Assembly: GCA_011037195.1 (NCBI GenBank)
Contig: JAAEAF010000128.1
Span: forward strand, 310,001 to 374,000
Source: Triatoma infestans
Taxonomy: Eukaryota; Arthropoda; Insecta; Hemiptera; Reduviidae
Length of the DNA: 64,000 nt
Reading direction: 5' to 3'
Shown in pieces: positions 11,612 through 24,644 of this stretch. A program made the position numbers and the translations under genes. The first letter of the stretch is position 1. Each line of letters opens with the position of its first letter. Below the pieces are notes generated by a model, which saw only the letters and a program-made list of their open reading frames with translations, did no database searches and was not told the DNA's origin.

Positions 11612-13035
11612 CCCTCAGTCGCTTTCTCGAAAACCTGATATGACTATGGCGCAATCATACCTGCTTCCATCAGTCCTGTCTAACTAGGTAATACCTAACT
11701 ATGGCATCACGTCCCTTCATTTGCATGCGGACAATGTCAAAAATTCAAATTTTTCTGGCGAATCTATACCTTCGCAATTAAAAAGTGATTTCCAATCAAT
11801 ACTTGTAGAAATTTTCTTACTGGGCAATCATTAATTTGCGCACGTATCTAACACTTAAATTCAACATTCAATTGTCAACTAGTACTCAAACACACCAATT
11901 TAGTACTAATCGCTAAGTTCACTAAAATTCCTAGTAACTAGCCACAAAATTTCTGTCCACCTCGCGCACACAATACATACACAACTATACGTTGAATCTC
12001 TTGAAATAATTCTCAATCTATCACACTTCTTAACTTTACATACTACACCACATGTAAATGTTGTATGTAACAATAAATGTATCAGGTTTATATCTAATTA
12101 AGTTGTTGCAATAATGACATATTATTTTTGTTTCAGCACTGAAAACTATCGTACTTCGAGTCATAAAATTATTCCGGCTTTAATATTTGTAATTATTGCA
12201 TTGTATATTTAAATAATAATTGTAATTTTTTTTATTTTGCAGAAATCAAGATCACCAAGTGAATTCGTAGTTACTTTTGATGAGATGATATTAATATTTT
12301 TTTTATATATTGTATTTACCTAATTAATTAATATTTTTTTCAGTTCGCCTTAAAAGGAAATTAAATAATTTGTATTATTCTTGTACTTGTTTATCATTTG
12401 TATTTTAATGTTATTTTTAATGTTATTGTTAACTTAAGGTATTTAGAAAACACAGCAAAGCTGAAGAGCTGATGAACATACAGTCGTCTTCACCCTTGTG
12501 CATACTCCCTCAAGATATATATTCATCTTTACTTCTTAGCTTTAATAATTTTTACACTAATATTTGTTGAAATTTAAATTTGTTTAACCTCTCTTTTACA
12601 GATCCAAGAATCTTCGTCGACTGCACCATTGCATGAGTATGAATGTTATTGCATGCGCATGAATTTGATTGCATGAAAACTGCATGATTAACTTTAAGAA
12701 ATTGAAATTAACAATAATGTATTTATGTATAACTCTGTATGATTATTTTCAGAAACACAAGATTTCTACAAAAGGAAAAGATCTTCATCTTCTCATACCC
12801 CTTGCGATCATCCTCACATCCTTGCGCATCCCTGCACGCTTATTAAATATATATATTTTTTTTATTTGCGTATTTTGTGTATTTATTTATTTGTTAATTA
12901 TTTTTGAAATACTTAAGAGTTTTTTTTTGTCCATATAGAGTTAATTCAAGAAACTACATACACACCTACAGTACCGACCTATCTACATTGATCGCCTTGT
13001 CTACCCTTGCCAGTTACATCTTCATCAGCAACACT

Positions 13036-13174
13036 CTCACTCGCCAAGCAGTGTTCGCATATCAGCCTACCACCACAGCAACGCTCACTTACTCACGCAG
13101 CGTTCGCTCGAGTATAAGATATCCAAACACCACAGCAACGCTCACACCTTCAAGCAGCGTTTGCTCCAGAAGAA
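13036..13174. repeat. Imperfect tandem repeat, period about 60-65 bp
   Basis: The phrases CACCACAGCAACGCTCAC and CAGCGTTCGCTC / CAGCGTTTGCTCCAG recur twice, with a third weaker version (CAGTGTTCGCATATCAG) at the start. It is the least AT-rich part of the LTR-element remnant. Confidence 0.6.
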
Positions 13175-13322
13175 GATGACTGCAGCCTACAACTATCACA
13201 GCCACGTTGCAGAGGTCACACACGCCTACACCTTACAAGGAGGCTAATTCTAAGCCTCTACAACGTGAGATCACTCCCAAATTTTCGTGCCGAAAAAAAT
13301 TTCTGCCGGGAGGGGGGGATAA

Positions 13323-14150
13323 TGTGTTGGATGCAAGAAAAAAAGAAAGCTGTGAATGAAAATAATGTATAATTTTGTAAAAATCTAAATTATCATAAAG
13401 AAGTTGCTAAAAGGGAGGGACACGCCAGCGAATACCATACAGTTAATCGTAACGGTCAAGGAACAATTAGGCATTGTACTGGATTACCCCTTTCTTCTCA
13501 AGGGGATGGAATTGAAACAAAGAGGAAGAGAGATTTTAAGACAGGATCGTTCTAGTACAAAGTGAAAACATCAGAGCCATTAGCAAATTTTAAGCGGCAT
13601 ATTCATTAATTTATAACCGCATATTGTAGTTATACTGTATTTTCTCTTAGAGAAATATCTTGAAAACAGTTGATTGTGACTTTCTGATTATTACTAGGAC
13701 TCATCTCTTTAAAAATACAAACTTCTAAGCCATTTCACTAAAAACGCTCGTGCTACACACTACCACTACTACAAACTACACATCCACACCATTACATTAC
13801 ATTTAACTGTTTGCATACACATTGATTGGATGTAGAATTTCCGGCAGCTACTCTAGAGGATTACACATTGAAACAGTGTGGAGCGCAAGTAGTTATTAGA
13901 GAAGGCTATGGGAGAAGTTATTACATCCATTCAAACTCACTAGTATGTGTACCTACGCACAGCAAGTTAGTAACGACAATCCGACAACCTAACTACTGGA
14001 TATAGTCGTATAGTCTTTCTCTTTCATTGCTGCCATCTTTAATGTTATATTACTGTCTCACTCTTATAACTCTTTCATAAATTTTTAATAAAATCCTGGT
14101 ACAGGTTCAGCCTCATAACCTCACATTTGCTGCTTGAATGTTATTACACA
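13323..14150 (+). repeat. Candidate 3' LTR
   Basis: It begins TGTGTTGG immediately after the purine-rich tract and ends ATTACACA, so its ends are TG...CA with short inverted termini. An AATAAA-type signal lies near 14082. The limits are guessed from one side only, since no second LTR is visible. Confidence 0.35.
13778..13802. repeat. 25-bp inverted repeat, right copy
   Basis: Perfect reverse complement of 10127-10151. Confidence 0.85.
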
Positions 14151-14812
14151 CTAACTCTAACAAACGACTATACATTCAATCCTACCAACTTACTGCTATC
14201 CATTTAACCTTAATAAAAATCCCTTTTAATAAACTGTATACAAATATAATTTATATATATATATGTATATTTGTCTCTTTCTCTTTATTTTTAGTTGTTA
14301 ATATTTATAAAATAAAGAAAGAGAGATTATATATACATACAAAATTTTTACATTTATATGTAGAGGCATCCGCCTTTATAATGAAGTGAAGTGAGAAATA
14401 AAGTAAAGAATTAATTAAAAATTAGAGTCATTTATAAATAATAAATTTAATAGAATAAACAAGTGTTATGAAATTTCTCCACAATAGCGCTGACGATTCT
14501 ATGTTGTCCGCGTATCTTACCACTTTTGACTTTTCGATACAAACTGTACGAATGTGCTGCAAATTAAAAAAACCGAGATCTCACAAGCCAGTCGGATTTT
14601 GTTTAAAAACAGGAAACAAACCAAATATGGAGCTTTACACAAATCTTAAACAAGTAACAATATTTCTTCGACCATTATAACCAACAAGCCTTCAAGACGT
14701 AACAATGGGGTCAGGTAATCAACACAGTAAAGGAATAAACATTTATTTGTTGAGGCATTGCTAACTCCTTGTTGCTGGCGCCAGTCGCTTCAGCGCTGCT
14801 GTTCTCTCACCG

Positions 14813-15016
14813 GTGCTCCTCAACAAGTATTACTTCCTCTGTCTACCTTCCGGTACGAAACGGACAATGGGTTATAAACCTTCAAGCATCAAGTTCCCAG
14901 ATCCACCAAAAAACGTATTTATGCTCACCTGGTTCAGATGCTTGTCACTATGGAATCAACATCCAACAGTTCGAAATAAAATTTCAAAAAGCCTAAAAAT
15001 CACTCTCAAGAAGTAA
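14813..15016 (+). pseudogene. Possible non-LTR retrotransposon C-terminal tail
   Basis: The frame ends LSLWNQHPTVRNKISKSL and LKITLKK. This resembles the 'R.xxxWNxLPxxV...FKxxLxxxL' tail that closes many CR1/Jockey-type polymerases. No catalytic motif is present, so this is a weak call. The AT-rich sequence up to 15190 gives no further help. Confidence 0.3.
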
Positions 15017-15344
15017 ATTATTATTAACGACGGGAGCCCAAAGGCGAGGGACCTAAGCCAAAATGCCTTTTATCTCCTCAGGGAAAAAACGCAATTCAAA
15101 GAAGACGTCTCCAGGATTATAACAAATCTTAATATATCCCTAAACTCCAACTCTCCCAAGCATTTCCAAGGGGGAGTGTAAGCGAAACCTAGTAGTGGCG
15201 AATAATTCAATTAAAAGCGTATAATTAGTAAACCAAGTTCAAAGAAAACTGTTGTTAAACATTCTGAAGAAAACCATGAATAATTTAATAAATAAAAAAT
15301 ATTCATTAAAGTAGCACTTTTTGATGTCGGAATATTATCTAAAT

Positions 15345-15417
15345 CCTCAGGTCAGATATCTGGTGATCCTCTGGTCAGATATCTGGTGATCCTCAGGTCA
15401 GAGATCTGGTGATCCTC
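15345..15417. repeat. Short tandem repeat, about 24 bp x 3
   Basis: Three copies of CCTCAGGTCAGATATCTGGT followed by GAT, with one- or two-base differences. Confidence 0.85.
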
Positions 15418-15465
15418 AAACATTAATTTTGAACTTCCCGAGATATTTCGTTTTTTGAATTTTGT

Positions 15466-15468
<3 letters not shown>

Positions 15469-15497
<29 letters not shown>
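15469..15497. repeat. (AC)n microsatellite
   Basis: About 14 uninterrupted AC dinucleotides, located inside a family A-like fragment. Confidence 0.95.
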
Positions 15498-15501
<4 letters not shown>

Positions 15502-16029
15502 TCGCCAAAAAACCTTTTTATTCATCTCAAGGTAGTTTCAATATATATTTTCTGGTAAAATCGAAAAACTATCACAAAAATTCCTTTTTCAGCAGAATGT
15601 ATAGTAAAAAACCAACAATAGCAAAAAGCTGGCAATTTCTACTGATCTAAGGGCACTTAAAGTAAGTAGACATATTTAATTAACTAGGGTATTTAAAGAG
15701 GTGAAAACAATCGTACAAGGCAATTAGCCTTAATACATTAAATGGCGTATAAACTCTCCTGTAGACAATAATTGGTAGTGATATGAAGACAGTACAGTTC
15801 CATTATCCGAATTGGAAATCCCCAGTTTATCAGTACAGGTGTAGCGGCCCAATATACCTTTACAGCTTTATCAAGGTGAGTGCATGCAGTAAATCTGTAC
15901 GACAGTGCCTTGTTGACATTGTTTTAGCCATGGCCACCAATTTTTACTCTATTCTGTCCTAAGTAACCACTATTCTTTAGCCACTTCAATCTCCTTATTC
16001 CGCACCCCGCCATTCGCTACAAAAACATT

Positions 16030-16830
16030 CTTTTCGTATCTAACCTCAAAACATGTATTTTCGGTGAAACTCTATTTTGACAATTTGACAATGCTACTCT
16101 GACTTCCTTTGCCAGCAGTAAAAAAAAGCAAGAAACCGTATATTCATTCACACGATTTTGTGATTCTACAATTGTTACAATTCCGGCAAATTTTATTAAA
16201 TTTGGAATTTTTATTATACATATAAAGCTATTTATATTATAAATATCAAATTAGAGAGTCAAAAAAAGTACACCACATTATCTGAACTGCACTGCCGTCC
16301 AGGCCAGTGCCACTAATCTCCAGCAGTACTTGCAATGGCAGTTTAGAATTAAACCCAATAGACCCCCAGGATCTCCTGAAATTGCTAAATTTTTTTTTTT
16401 TATGTATGTAAGTTAAAGAAATATCTTGAAGCATCTGGACCAAAATTGAAAAATCTGCTAAATCATAGTTTTTTCTCCACACTTATAATTCTAGAAATGC
16501 ATTTAATAGAACCTTGCATTATGTAGGTGAAGAGTTATAATTTGGACTGAAATGGCACTTTAGAGGAAAGCCTAACGTTCACCAAGAACTTTTTTGTGGA
16601 AAATGTATCAAATAAAAATGATAGGACTGGAGGAATGCAAAGTTTAAAGATTTTCGTATCATTTTTGAACTGTGCTGTTCATACTGATTGCTGTTCATAC
16701 GAATCAGGTTCAGAACAGTTGCTAAGGAAATCTTTACCCGAGTTGGACCATTAAATATGAGTTTCCGGTGAATCTTCATATTTCCAAGATTTGACATAAT
16801 CGCAATCTTCTTATTGTATTAAGAGAAAGT
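16030..16830 (-). repeat. Dispersed repeat family A, partial copy
   Basis: It opens with TCAAAACATGTATTTTCGGT, the reverse complement of the family phrase ACCGGAAATACATGTTTTGA with one change. Further on it has the 'ggaaagcctaacgtt' and 'gtttccggtgaatcttcata' phrases typical of the family. Confidence 0.5.
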
Positions 16831-17619
16831 AAAAATTAGAGCATGGAGGCCCCCCAAAGAATATGTTTCAAGAATAGCAATCTTGCTATTCTTGTCTATT
16901 TGGCTTGTAAATATCCTCATATGTACCTATGAATAGAATACAAACGAAGAAAATTATTATTTTTTTAAAAATTATTAAATTTATATTTAAATAAGCTAGT
17001 TTTATGAAGTTACAGAATGATACGACTAAAGAGAGGAAAATGCTTAAAATTCGTATACATCTGGCGGAAAAGATGGACAAATAACCATTACGTATAGAGA
17101 GGGAAGAATGGGATGACGTTGAGATGTACAGCCTAGGAAAAACTTACTGTCTGCTGTAGTCTATGGGAGGGGCGAAAACGAATGTCACAGTAGTAGTGTA
17201 CAGAGGAGAGATCTATATTGGAACAGTTGAAAAATGTGTGATCTTAGGAACATGATGGGTTGGAAAAGGAAGCACACGGGGATTTACTAGTGCTATAAAA
17301 AAATGCAGATGAATCAATCTTAACGTATGACACGATTGGGAGTTATGGATACAACTGGGGATTCCGAACATGTAACTTAAGGAGCTGTTCATTAAATGTT
17401 TAAGTTTAATCTCAAGGTCCCCAAAGAGGCATCAATAAACCAGGCATCAGCAATCAAAATGGAGGGGGAATTGGTAGGAACACGACAGCCAGATCGATCT
17501 CCTGATGATAACCAATCAGACTGTCAAATATATATTTCCTGAAAGTTTGCTTCTTTGTGAGCTGTGCTGTCTACGCGCAGTCATTATCTAAAACCAAATC
17601 ATTATCTAAAAACCAATTC

Positions 17620-18380
17620 ACTTTTTTTTTACTCCTGGTGAGAGGAAGTATTGCGAATTTGAGTTTCATAGGAAATAAATGTTTTGAGGTGCCCAGAGTA
17701 AGGAAAAAAAAAGGTTTTTAACGAATGAACTGTGTGTGTGTGTGAGAACAAAATTTTTCCAAACGGAAAATCGCAGGAAACCTATGCCTGAGTACAATTC
17801 AGGCAGAATCCATGAACCAGAAATGTGGAGTTTACTGGGCGTTTTTTTTCCATTTTTTCGCGATTTTCTTGAAACTTGTTGCACTGACCTACCATCACTT
17901 TAGTAGAATTCCGCAATTGAAGAAAATAGGTTAACCGGAAATGCAACTTTGCAGAATAGGTTTTTGAGTTTTTTTGAATTTTCTTAAAAACGATTATAAA
18001 ACAATTTCCTTTACACTGGGAGTGCTGATGGCACAGATAAAAACCTATCACTTTTATTTGTCTCATTTTTCCGAAAAAATTGACTTTATGTAATGTTGCG
18101 GAATTTGTGGCATTAAATTTCAAATGTATGGAATTGGTTTTGGGTCAGGGCGTTCTTTTCTGGACTGTAATGTAATCACTTTCTGCCTGTCTAGGATAGG
18201 TACCTGTTCCCCCCACCACCTCTACATTTAATGTTTGGACAAATGAGTGAAATTTGATGTTTAAAGAAAATTTGTCCTTTTACATAGTAATTGTATGACC
18301 AGGGGTAAGGGAATGTGGTGTGAGTGTTTCACACCAGATTTATTTTCACACTGACGGACCTGTCTATCATCTATTTCTAT
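17620..18380 (+). repeat. Dispersed repeat family A, fuller copy
   Basis: Starts CTCCTGGTGAGAGGAAGTAT and includes AAATGTTTTGAGGTGCCC, a GTGTGTGT run, AAAATCGCAGGAAACC and, near the end, GTGTGAGTGTTTCACACCAG. The order of these blocks matches the copy at 50975-51790. Open frames in it (17666-17884, 17782-18123 minus) are repeat-derived. Confidence 0.6.
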
Positions 18381-18693
18381 TGTAAACTCTATTTCGAACA
18401 TAAGCGATGATCTTCATACTTCTTTATTATAGCAGTAGTAATTGTTTTATTTGCTAGTAATTCATAGGACGATCCTTAGGCATCGCCGTTTGTTCCAATC
18501 AATTTTCTTCTTTTTTTTTTGTTTCCTTAATTTTAGCCACAAAGGAGTGGGGAGACTCCAAATACTTATTTTTCAAGCGTTTAATTTTCTAATATTTATT
18601 GTCTCGTGTAGATATTGATGTTAATGAAATGTTCCTGTCATGGTGATGAGACGGCAGTGTGCACAGCAAAGATATGTTCGGTGATGTCTTAGA

Positions 18694-18746
18694 TAGCCTT
18701 CTGCTTCAAGCAGGTTGTGGTCATCGATCGGTTTCACGCGTTCACC
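18694..18746. repeat. Fragment of the CGAAACCGGTCGATGACCA hairpin family
   Basis: GTGGTCATCGATCGGTTTC matches the arm of the hairpin element at 48737-48772 with one change and keeps the adjoining GCTTCAAGCAGG region. Only one arm is present. Confidence 0.55.
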
Positions 18747-18749
18747 AAT

Positions 18750-20230
18750 CTTCAGAATGTCTGGATAAACAGTGTAAAATCACTGCCCTAGATATTCTAT
18801 TTTCACCACTTAGTGAAACAATAGGTTTTTCGGAAGTCAAAACACAAAATAAAGCCCGATTTATTTTGTTCACTTTGGAGATATAGTGCATATTAAAAGT
18901 TCTATCGATCTCCATTACTGGTGTGAAGGTGAGAACATTTTCCACTTAAAGCCCTATTCTAGTCACTAAAAAATTCTATGATCTGAGAATCGGGGAGCAC
19001 ATGCTACTCCAACACCCGGTCTGTATCTAGGCTTCTAAACCATCTCTGGAAGATAGCATTCCATCTGGGGTGTATTGGAGTCTGTACTATCTCTTCACGG
19101 GATCTGCAGGCGCTTTTGTGATCTAGGTCTGCTTTTTCCAGCTACAATGACTTGTAAAAAATCTGTTAGCAGATGTGAGTCAGGCTGTGAGCATGACTCA
19201 CATCTTTTCTAGCCGCAGTTATCCAGAAGAGCCTTTCTTAGCCTGCCAAAGTCCTGCATATGTTCTCCTGAGTAATGCTCTCTTCGGGTCATCGATATTT
19301 CTTAGGCTCTGCTTGGAAAGTTTGGATGTTTATCCCGAAAAAAAGGATCATCTCATCCATTAGGGATTCCCGGAAAGAGAACCGGCTGACAGCCCTAAAG
19401 CCAAGCTCTCTTCCCATTCACTCCCCGCTACCTTTTCTGAGGATAGCACCTCTGCCATTTCTCTTGACCACTAGGTAGAAAAGTTTGATGTTGAGAAACC
19501 TGCATCTCTACGAAGGCAAGCGGGAAGTGCTCATGGTAAATTTAAGCAGAGAATTAGGGAAAAACTTTCTAATTGTAATGACTTTGCCAAAACTTATGAA
19601 TTCAGTTACTATCAATCCAGAAGACACTGTCGGACAATAAACTGAAATTTCAAACCTTGGATTGTAACAATTGAATAGAAATTTCATCCAAGGATTCTAA
19701 ACATTTTAATTTTATCTTCCATGATGTTTTAAATCTTTTAGGTTTACGCAGCGAAAAAAAGTAAAGCCAGAAGTAAGAGAATAAGGTATAAGCACAAATG
19801 AAAGTGTGCGCTCTACTTTAAGCGGCTGTAAAGTTTACTGATGCCGTTTTTTCCTTGGGCGCTAAAGTGCCCCATCGCGCCCCTCTATCCAACCTACGTT
19901 ACTCACAGTTTCTAAAAAGATTTTCTTCATGGCTTTAAAAATTAGATTTAACTTTTTGAAAGGAGTAGGAAATTAAATTTTCGCCATTATCAGTGCTGGA
20001 TGGAGAGGGGGGTCGCACTGTTCCAGATTGATGACAACTTTCCCCCCTCTGTGTCAAAGTGTTTTCCATTTTGTTTTATGCACTTTGGTTTTCTATTTGT
20101 TGATTTATCTATTTGGTGGTTTGTTTGTTCTTATCTCTCTTTGGAATAAAAGTTGCCTCAGCTGTTTTAATTATAATATTTTTCCTTATTTAACTGTTTA
20201 AGATGTTTTTTAAGTTTCCTTTGTATTTAG
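18750..20230. other. Unassigned stretch
   Basis: 19000-19480 is less AT-rich and contains a 12-bp perfect hairpin (19171-19182 with 19194-19205, AGATGTGAGTCA). Open frames at 19175-19363 and 19275-19478 have no domain-like pattern. I see no gene here. Confidence 0.4.
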
Positions 20231-20234
20231 GGGA

Positions 20235-20835
20235 AAAATGTGTGAAACACTCACACGACCTCCTCTTACTGCAGTTTACAGAATTATAATTGACAAAGTT
20301 TCTTCAAGCTTATAATTTTTACTAAAAATGTTTGTCTTCAATTTTACGAGTATATCAATGGAACTCTTTAATAACGTGACTTGTTGGGGGAAAGCATAAC
20401 TTCCCTCTCTCCCCTTGAACTAATTAACTTTCAAACGAAACTTACAGATTCCTGTATTCATGGTTAGTATATCAAATTTCAAGTAATCCATCGGTATTTT
20501 TATCTAGAAAAACGAAGAAAACTGAGAAACTGTTCAGTAACCCACTTCTGGTCAACTGAATGTTGGAACCGTTTCCAGAAAATCGCAAAAAACGAAAAAA
20601 AACATTCAGTAAAGTGGTACTTCTGTTGAGGAATTTGACAAAATTGTTGTCGGTTCCCATGGTGATATCCAAGCGGAATATCAAGTTTGAACTTTCTGAA
20701 CTGTTTTTGAGCGATTTATTGGTTTTGAACACACACGCCATTCTCTAAAAACCACTTGTTTGTTTCTCGGATATTTCCAGTGAAAACTCGATATCGAAAA
20801 TTTGACACGATTACAATACTTCCTCTTAGTCTTAG
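20235..20835 (-). repeat. Dispersed repeat family A, internally deleted copy
   Basis: Begins GTGTGAAACACTCACACGAC and ends TTACAATACTTCCTCTTA, the two termini of the family in reverse orientation. The inner part is shorter than in the 50975 copy. It shares a 39-base identical block with 7592-7640. Confidence 0.65.
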
Positions 20836-20929
20836 TTTACGGAACTCTAATATATACGTTTCTTCTTATTATAATTTGATTGAAAATGTGGTTGGGTGCG
20901 CAATGCTGGATAACATCCAGTCGTAGCAT

Positions 20930-21042
20930 GTATATTGGTTTTGCTTCTGATCGGTTTCGGATGGCGCGCAAACATCAACAACTTGGCGCCCGGAGCCTTC
21001 CCCGGAACACTGTCGACCTCTGGACAGTGATCTCTCGTCCAT
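20930..21042 (-). repeat. SINE family fragment (3' half)
   Basis: GGCGCCCGGAGCCTT and GGACAGTGATCTCTCGT correspond to GGCGC/GCGCCCGGAGCCTTG and GGACAGTGTTCTCTCGTTAC of the fuller copy at 24645-24847. The tRNA-like head is missing. Confidence 0.55.
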
Positions 21043-23271
21043 ATATATATATGAGTGTGTATTATTACAATATCACAGCTACCACTATTCAGCTATACCT
21101 GGATATAAGGTAATTATACAAAATTTAAAGCAAATCGCAGAACTAAGTTTTGACAAAAACTGCACCAAAAAACTTTCGTTAATAAGTTATCAGAAAATCT
21201 GACCTTTGGTCGGAAAGTATGATTTGCCAGCGAATAATCACTTTCAGAAAATTTACAAATTCACAATACTTCCTGCTACATTAATAAGAAAAAGTCAAGT
21301 ATCCGTTCTGAACTTGACATCATATTTTCTTTTAATCAACTTTTAACTAAATTATATTCTTAAAACTTGGAATGTTTACTTAACTACCCTTAATATTATA
21401 TAAATGGTTGAATTGTAGATTATTATTGTGTGAAATCCCTTTTAGAGCGGAGCAGAAATATAACTCCGCCTTGATACCATTAGAGTTTCCTTAAACTAAC
21501 AGTGGGGAAAATCAGTTGAAAAGTGCAGAAAAATAATTTGAAAAGTGGACGGATTAGTTCTGAAGAGTTCCGTTTATTGGTTGGAGCAATATATATGTTT
21601 TTTTGATTGAATGAAAATGCTAACATTAAACTGATCATCTGAATAAGAGCTAAAGTTTATATCTGGAAGCTAAGCCCTCCCGCCCGCAAGAAACTTTTTT
21701 TTATCCCCGCTGCTAGTAATTGCGATGATGTTTGTAGAGTGGGATGTGACCTGTGCTAACTCCCTGGTGAGTTTCCCCTCACTGAGCTTTGGCACCATGC
21801 CACATTTCCACGCTAGAGCCACCGCATCCGATCTCTAGATGGACAATGCCACCCCCGTCAGCTACACTTTGTACTCACTCCTTTAGCCGTCCTTAGTGAT
21901 TTTCTTCTCTTTTCTATTATTTCTTTTTTTCCCTATTATTGGAAAGAGGCGGGACCTGAGCTAGCTCTGATAGAGCATGTGTTTCCTTACTTCCAAGAAC
22001 TTCTTTTTAAAACCCCTGCCATGGACCTCTGCCATAAAAACATGGACTTATCTCATTTTTGAAAACTCCGCCCCCTTTTTTATTTTCTTTGACACACATC
22101 TTTCTTTTGTTGGCTCTCCCCCCTACTGGACTGGATCCCTGGAAAAATCATTATAATCCATTATTTTTAACTATACACAGTTTTACCTTCAATACACCGT
22201 TTTTCCAAGCTTTTATTAATTTCTACTAGACTGTCTAATTAAAACGCAGATGTGAATTCTAATTGGTCCAACTCTAGTTTCACAGATCTAGCTGGTTCTA
22301 TTACCTCCTAGTGTTGGAAGTTTTATTAAATGTTAATAAGTTCCAGGTAGAGAATGAAATAGCTATTAGAAAGGAACTAAAGTCACACATCATTCACAAC
22401 TAATTACAGTAATACAAAAAATTAAAAAAAAATTAATGCAATAGTTTTGAGGAAAATCTCAACAAGAATCTGTGAAAAAGAAAACATCAATGAACTGATT
22501 TTCTCCAAACTCGGGATTTTGGTAAAAAACGGTAATTTCCCCTTAGCAATGTGTAATTGGACCTACATTATATGGAAACAGCCCTTACAGGGGAAACCTA
22601 ACCGGAGTTCTCTTGCCAAGAACCCTTATTTCTTTATTTGAAAGTGAAAGACCTTATTTTTTGATATTATAAAGCTTAAAGAAAAGTATTGGATTGCTGT
22701 TTTCCAGAAGCTTGTGAGAAACTGACTTATAAAGTCGCCATTCCACTTAACTGTACTTTTAATCAATCTTGGTACTTTTAATCAATCTATTTCTCCTCAG
22801 AATTATACAAGCAGGAAAATTAATCGAATGTTTTGAAATAGCACTTCAAGTGTAGCTACCCACCAAAATTGAATTTCCCCAGAAACATGGTAAACCTTAT
22901 TTAAGTGGTAACCTTATTTATGGGTAAATAATAAGTAGCAGATATATACATATATAAAAGCCAATTTTTATTTTGTAGTACCAATATCTTTTATTAAATG
23001 TCTGAAATAGGCTAAAACTTAACGCGTGAATGAAGTGTTTTACAACTCTATCTTAGGCAAAATAAAGAATGTCAGTGGTCTTCAAGGAAGAATAAAAGAG
23101 TGTAACAAAAAAGAAGACGTAGATAAACATCTCAAAGTGCAACCAAACAGAGATGGTGTCTATCAACCGGTGCCTAGTGTTTACAAATTGAAAATGCAAT
23201 TGTGTAGATATTTTAGTACAATAAGGCTGCAAAATATATGGTTACTATGGTAACCACATAAGACGCTCAGA

Positions 23272-23295
23272 GTGTGTGTGTGTGTGTGTGTGTGT
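23272..23295. repeat. (GT)n microsatellite
   Basis: Twelve GT dinucleotides in a row. Confidence 0.95.
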
Positions 23296-24020
23296 TTGAA
23301 AAAAAGAGAGTGAAAGAGTTAACAGAATTTCGAGGTTTTTACTTTGGGAAAGTAACCTAAGAAAGATTTAATTAAATTATTTCAGAGGCAAAACAATATG
23401 GGCATACATACGTATGCGCTCTGTCTAGCCCAGGACATACGGACGAGCATTCAACTGGATACAGTCAATTTAGTTAGCAATATGAAGTGTAGTGTTATAA
23501 CATGAAGTGATAGAGTGTGAGACAGCAACACACAGAGAAGTGTGTGTGTGTATGTGTATGTTTATGTTGAAGATGGTATGTATGTATGGTACATTGATTT
23601 ATTTGGTCGAAGATTGATCAGATAATGTAAATATTTACTTAATATTCTGTAATATTATTAACTGAATTGTAACTTATACAGTAAGTTTTGCCATTATATT
23701 ATTAACTTACTAATGACAATATCAGCTGACTGTCTGTACCAAATCTAAACATGTTACATGAACAAAGGTTAAGTTTGGGCAAGTTCTCCCATTACCACTA
23801 TTTACATAACAATTATGATTAATTTACTAAGAAACACCATTGAGTGCGCTACACTCACAAAGTCAGTTATAAATTTTAAGCAAATTTAGTCTACTGTGAA
23901 TTTATATAAACCTTCTACTCGAAAGCATTTATAAACATCTTAGAGCATGTAGTAGTAATTTCATGTGACTTTGAAGCGCCACTCTGTAGCTTAACGTCAC
24001 TTTGAAGTGTCTATTCTAAA

Positions 24021-24072
24021 ACAGAATTTACATCTGTCCTCTATACACAGAATTTACATCTGTTCTCTATAC
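24021..24072. repeat. 26-bp direct repeat x 2
   Basis: ACAGAATTTACATCTG followed by T[C/T]CTCTATAC occurs twice in tandem with a single difference. Confidence 0.9.
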
Positions 24073-24644
24073 AAACACTCCAAAACACTGTTACCTTAAT
24101 TAACATTTCGACAAAACTAATTTCGTTTCTCTCTCTCTAGCTAGCTACTGTATCTAACTGCTCTATCTCTTTAGGTGCTCCATACTTGATACTCTAAACG
24201 AAATATTTATCAATGCTATTTTTAGACCAATCTCAAATAAGAAAGAAAATAAACAAAACAAACTATTGTGAAACACTCACACAACTTTTTCTTAATAGAA
24301 TTCTAATTAACAAATTTTATTCAATTTGGCATCTTTACTATACGTTAGTTGGAACTAAACCTCTAAATAGTCAGTTTGGAAGAAAAACCTAACCGCCAGA
24401 ACCCTCAAAATTCCGTTAAAATCAAACATTTCCAAGAAAAACTGGAACAAATAAAAGTTGGGATAGAGATATGTGTAAACAAAATTAAGCAGAGAACCCA
24501 TGAGAAAGCAGAGAGACCAATGAAGTGCCCTTCAATGTCCACAAAAGGGACAGCTTATTTAAAGAGCTTTACAAATATTTGCAAGCTCCTTTTAAGTATC
24601 ATGAAATTATATTTTCTAACGATATAGATTACTACTACATAAAT

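Larger units (their letters stand above)
10392..14150 (+). mobile_element. Degenerate LTR retrotransposon (gag plus candidate 3' end)
   Basis: The gag remnant at 10392-11611 is followed about 1.7 kb later by FLPGGGD-like coding text and a purine tract GGGAGGGGGGGAT (13308-13320), the usual arrangement just before a 3' LTR. Most of pol is missing. The outer limits are inferred. I could not find a matching 5' LTR before 10392. Confidence 0.5.

Noticed and set aside
11186..11687. Frames on both strands rich in Ile or Asn
   Set aside because: They are produced by the AAT trinucleotide run within the gag remnant.
19171..19205. 12-bp perfect hairpin AGATGTGAGTCA as a terminator or microRNA precursor
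   Set aside because: The stem is too short for a microRNA precursor and there is no transcription unit around it.
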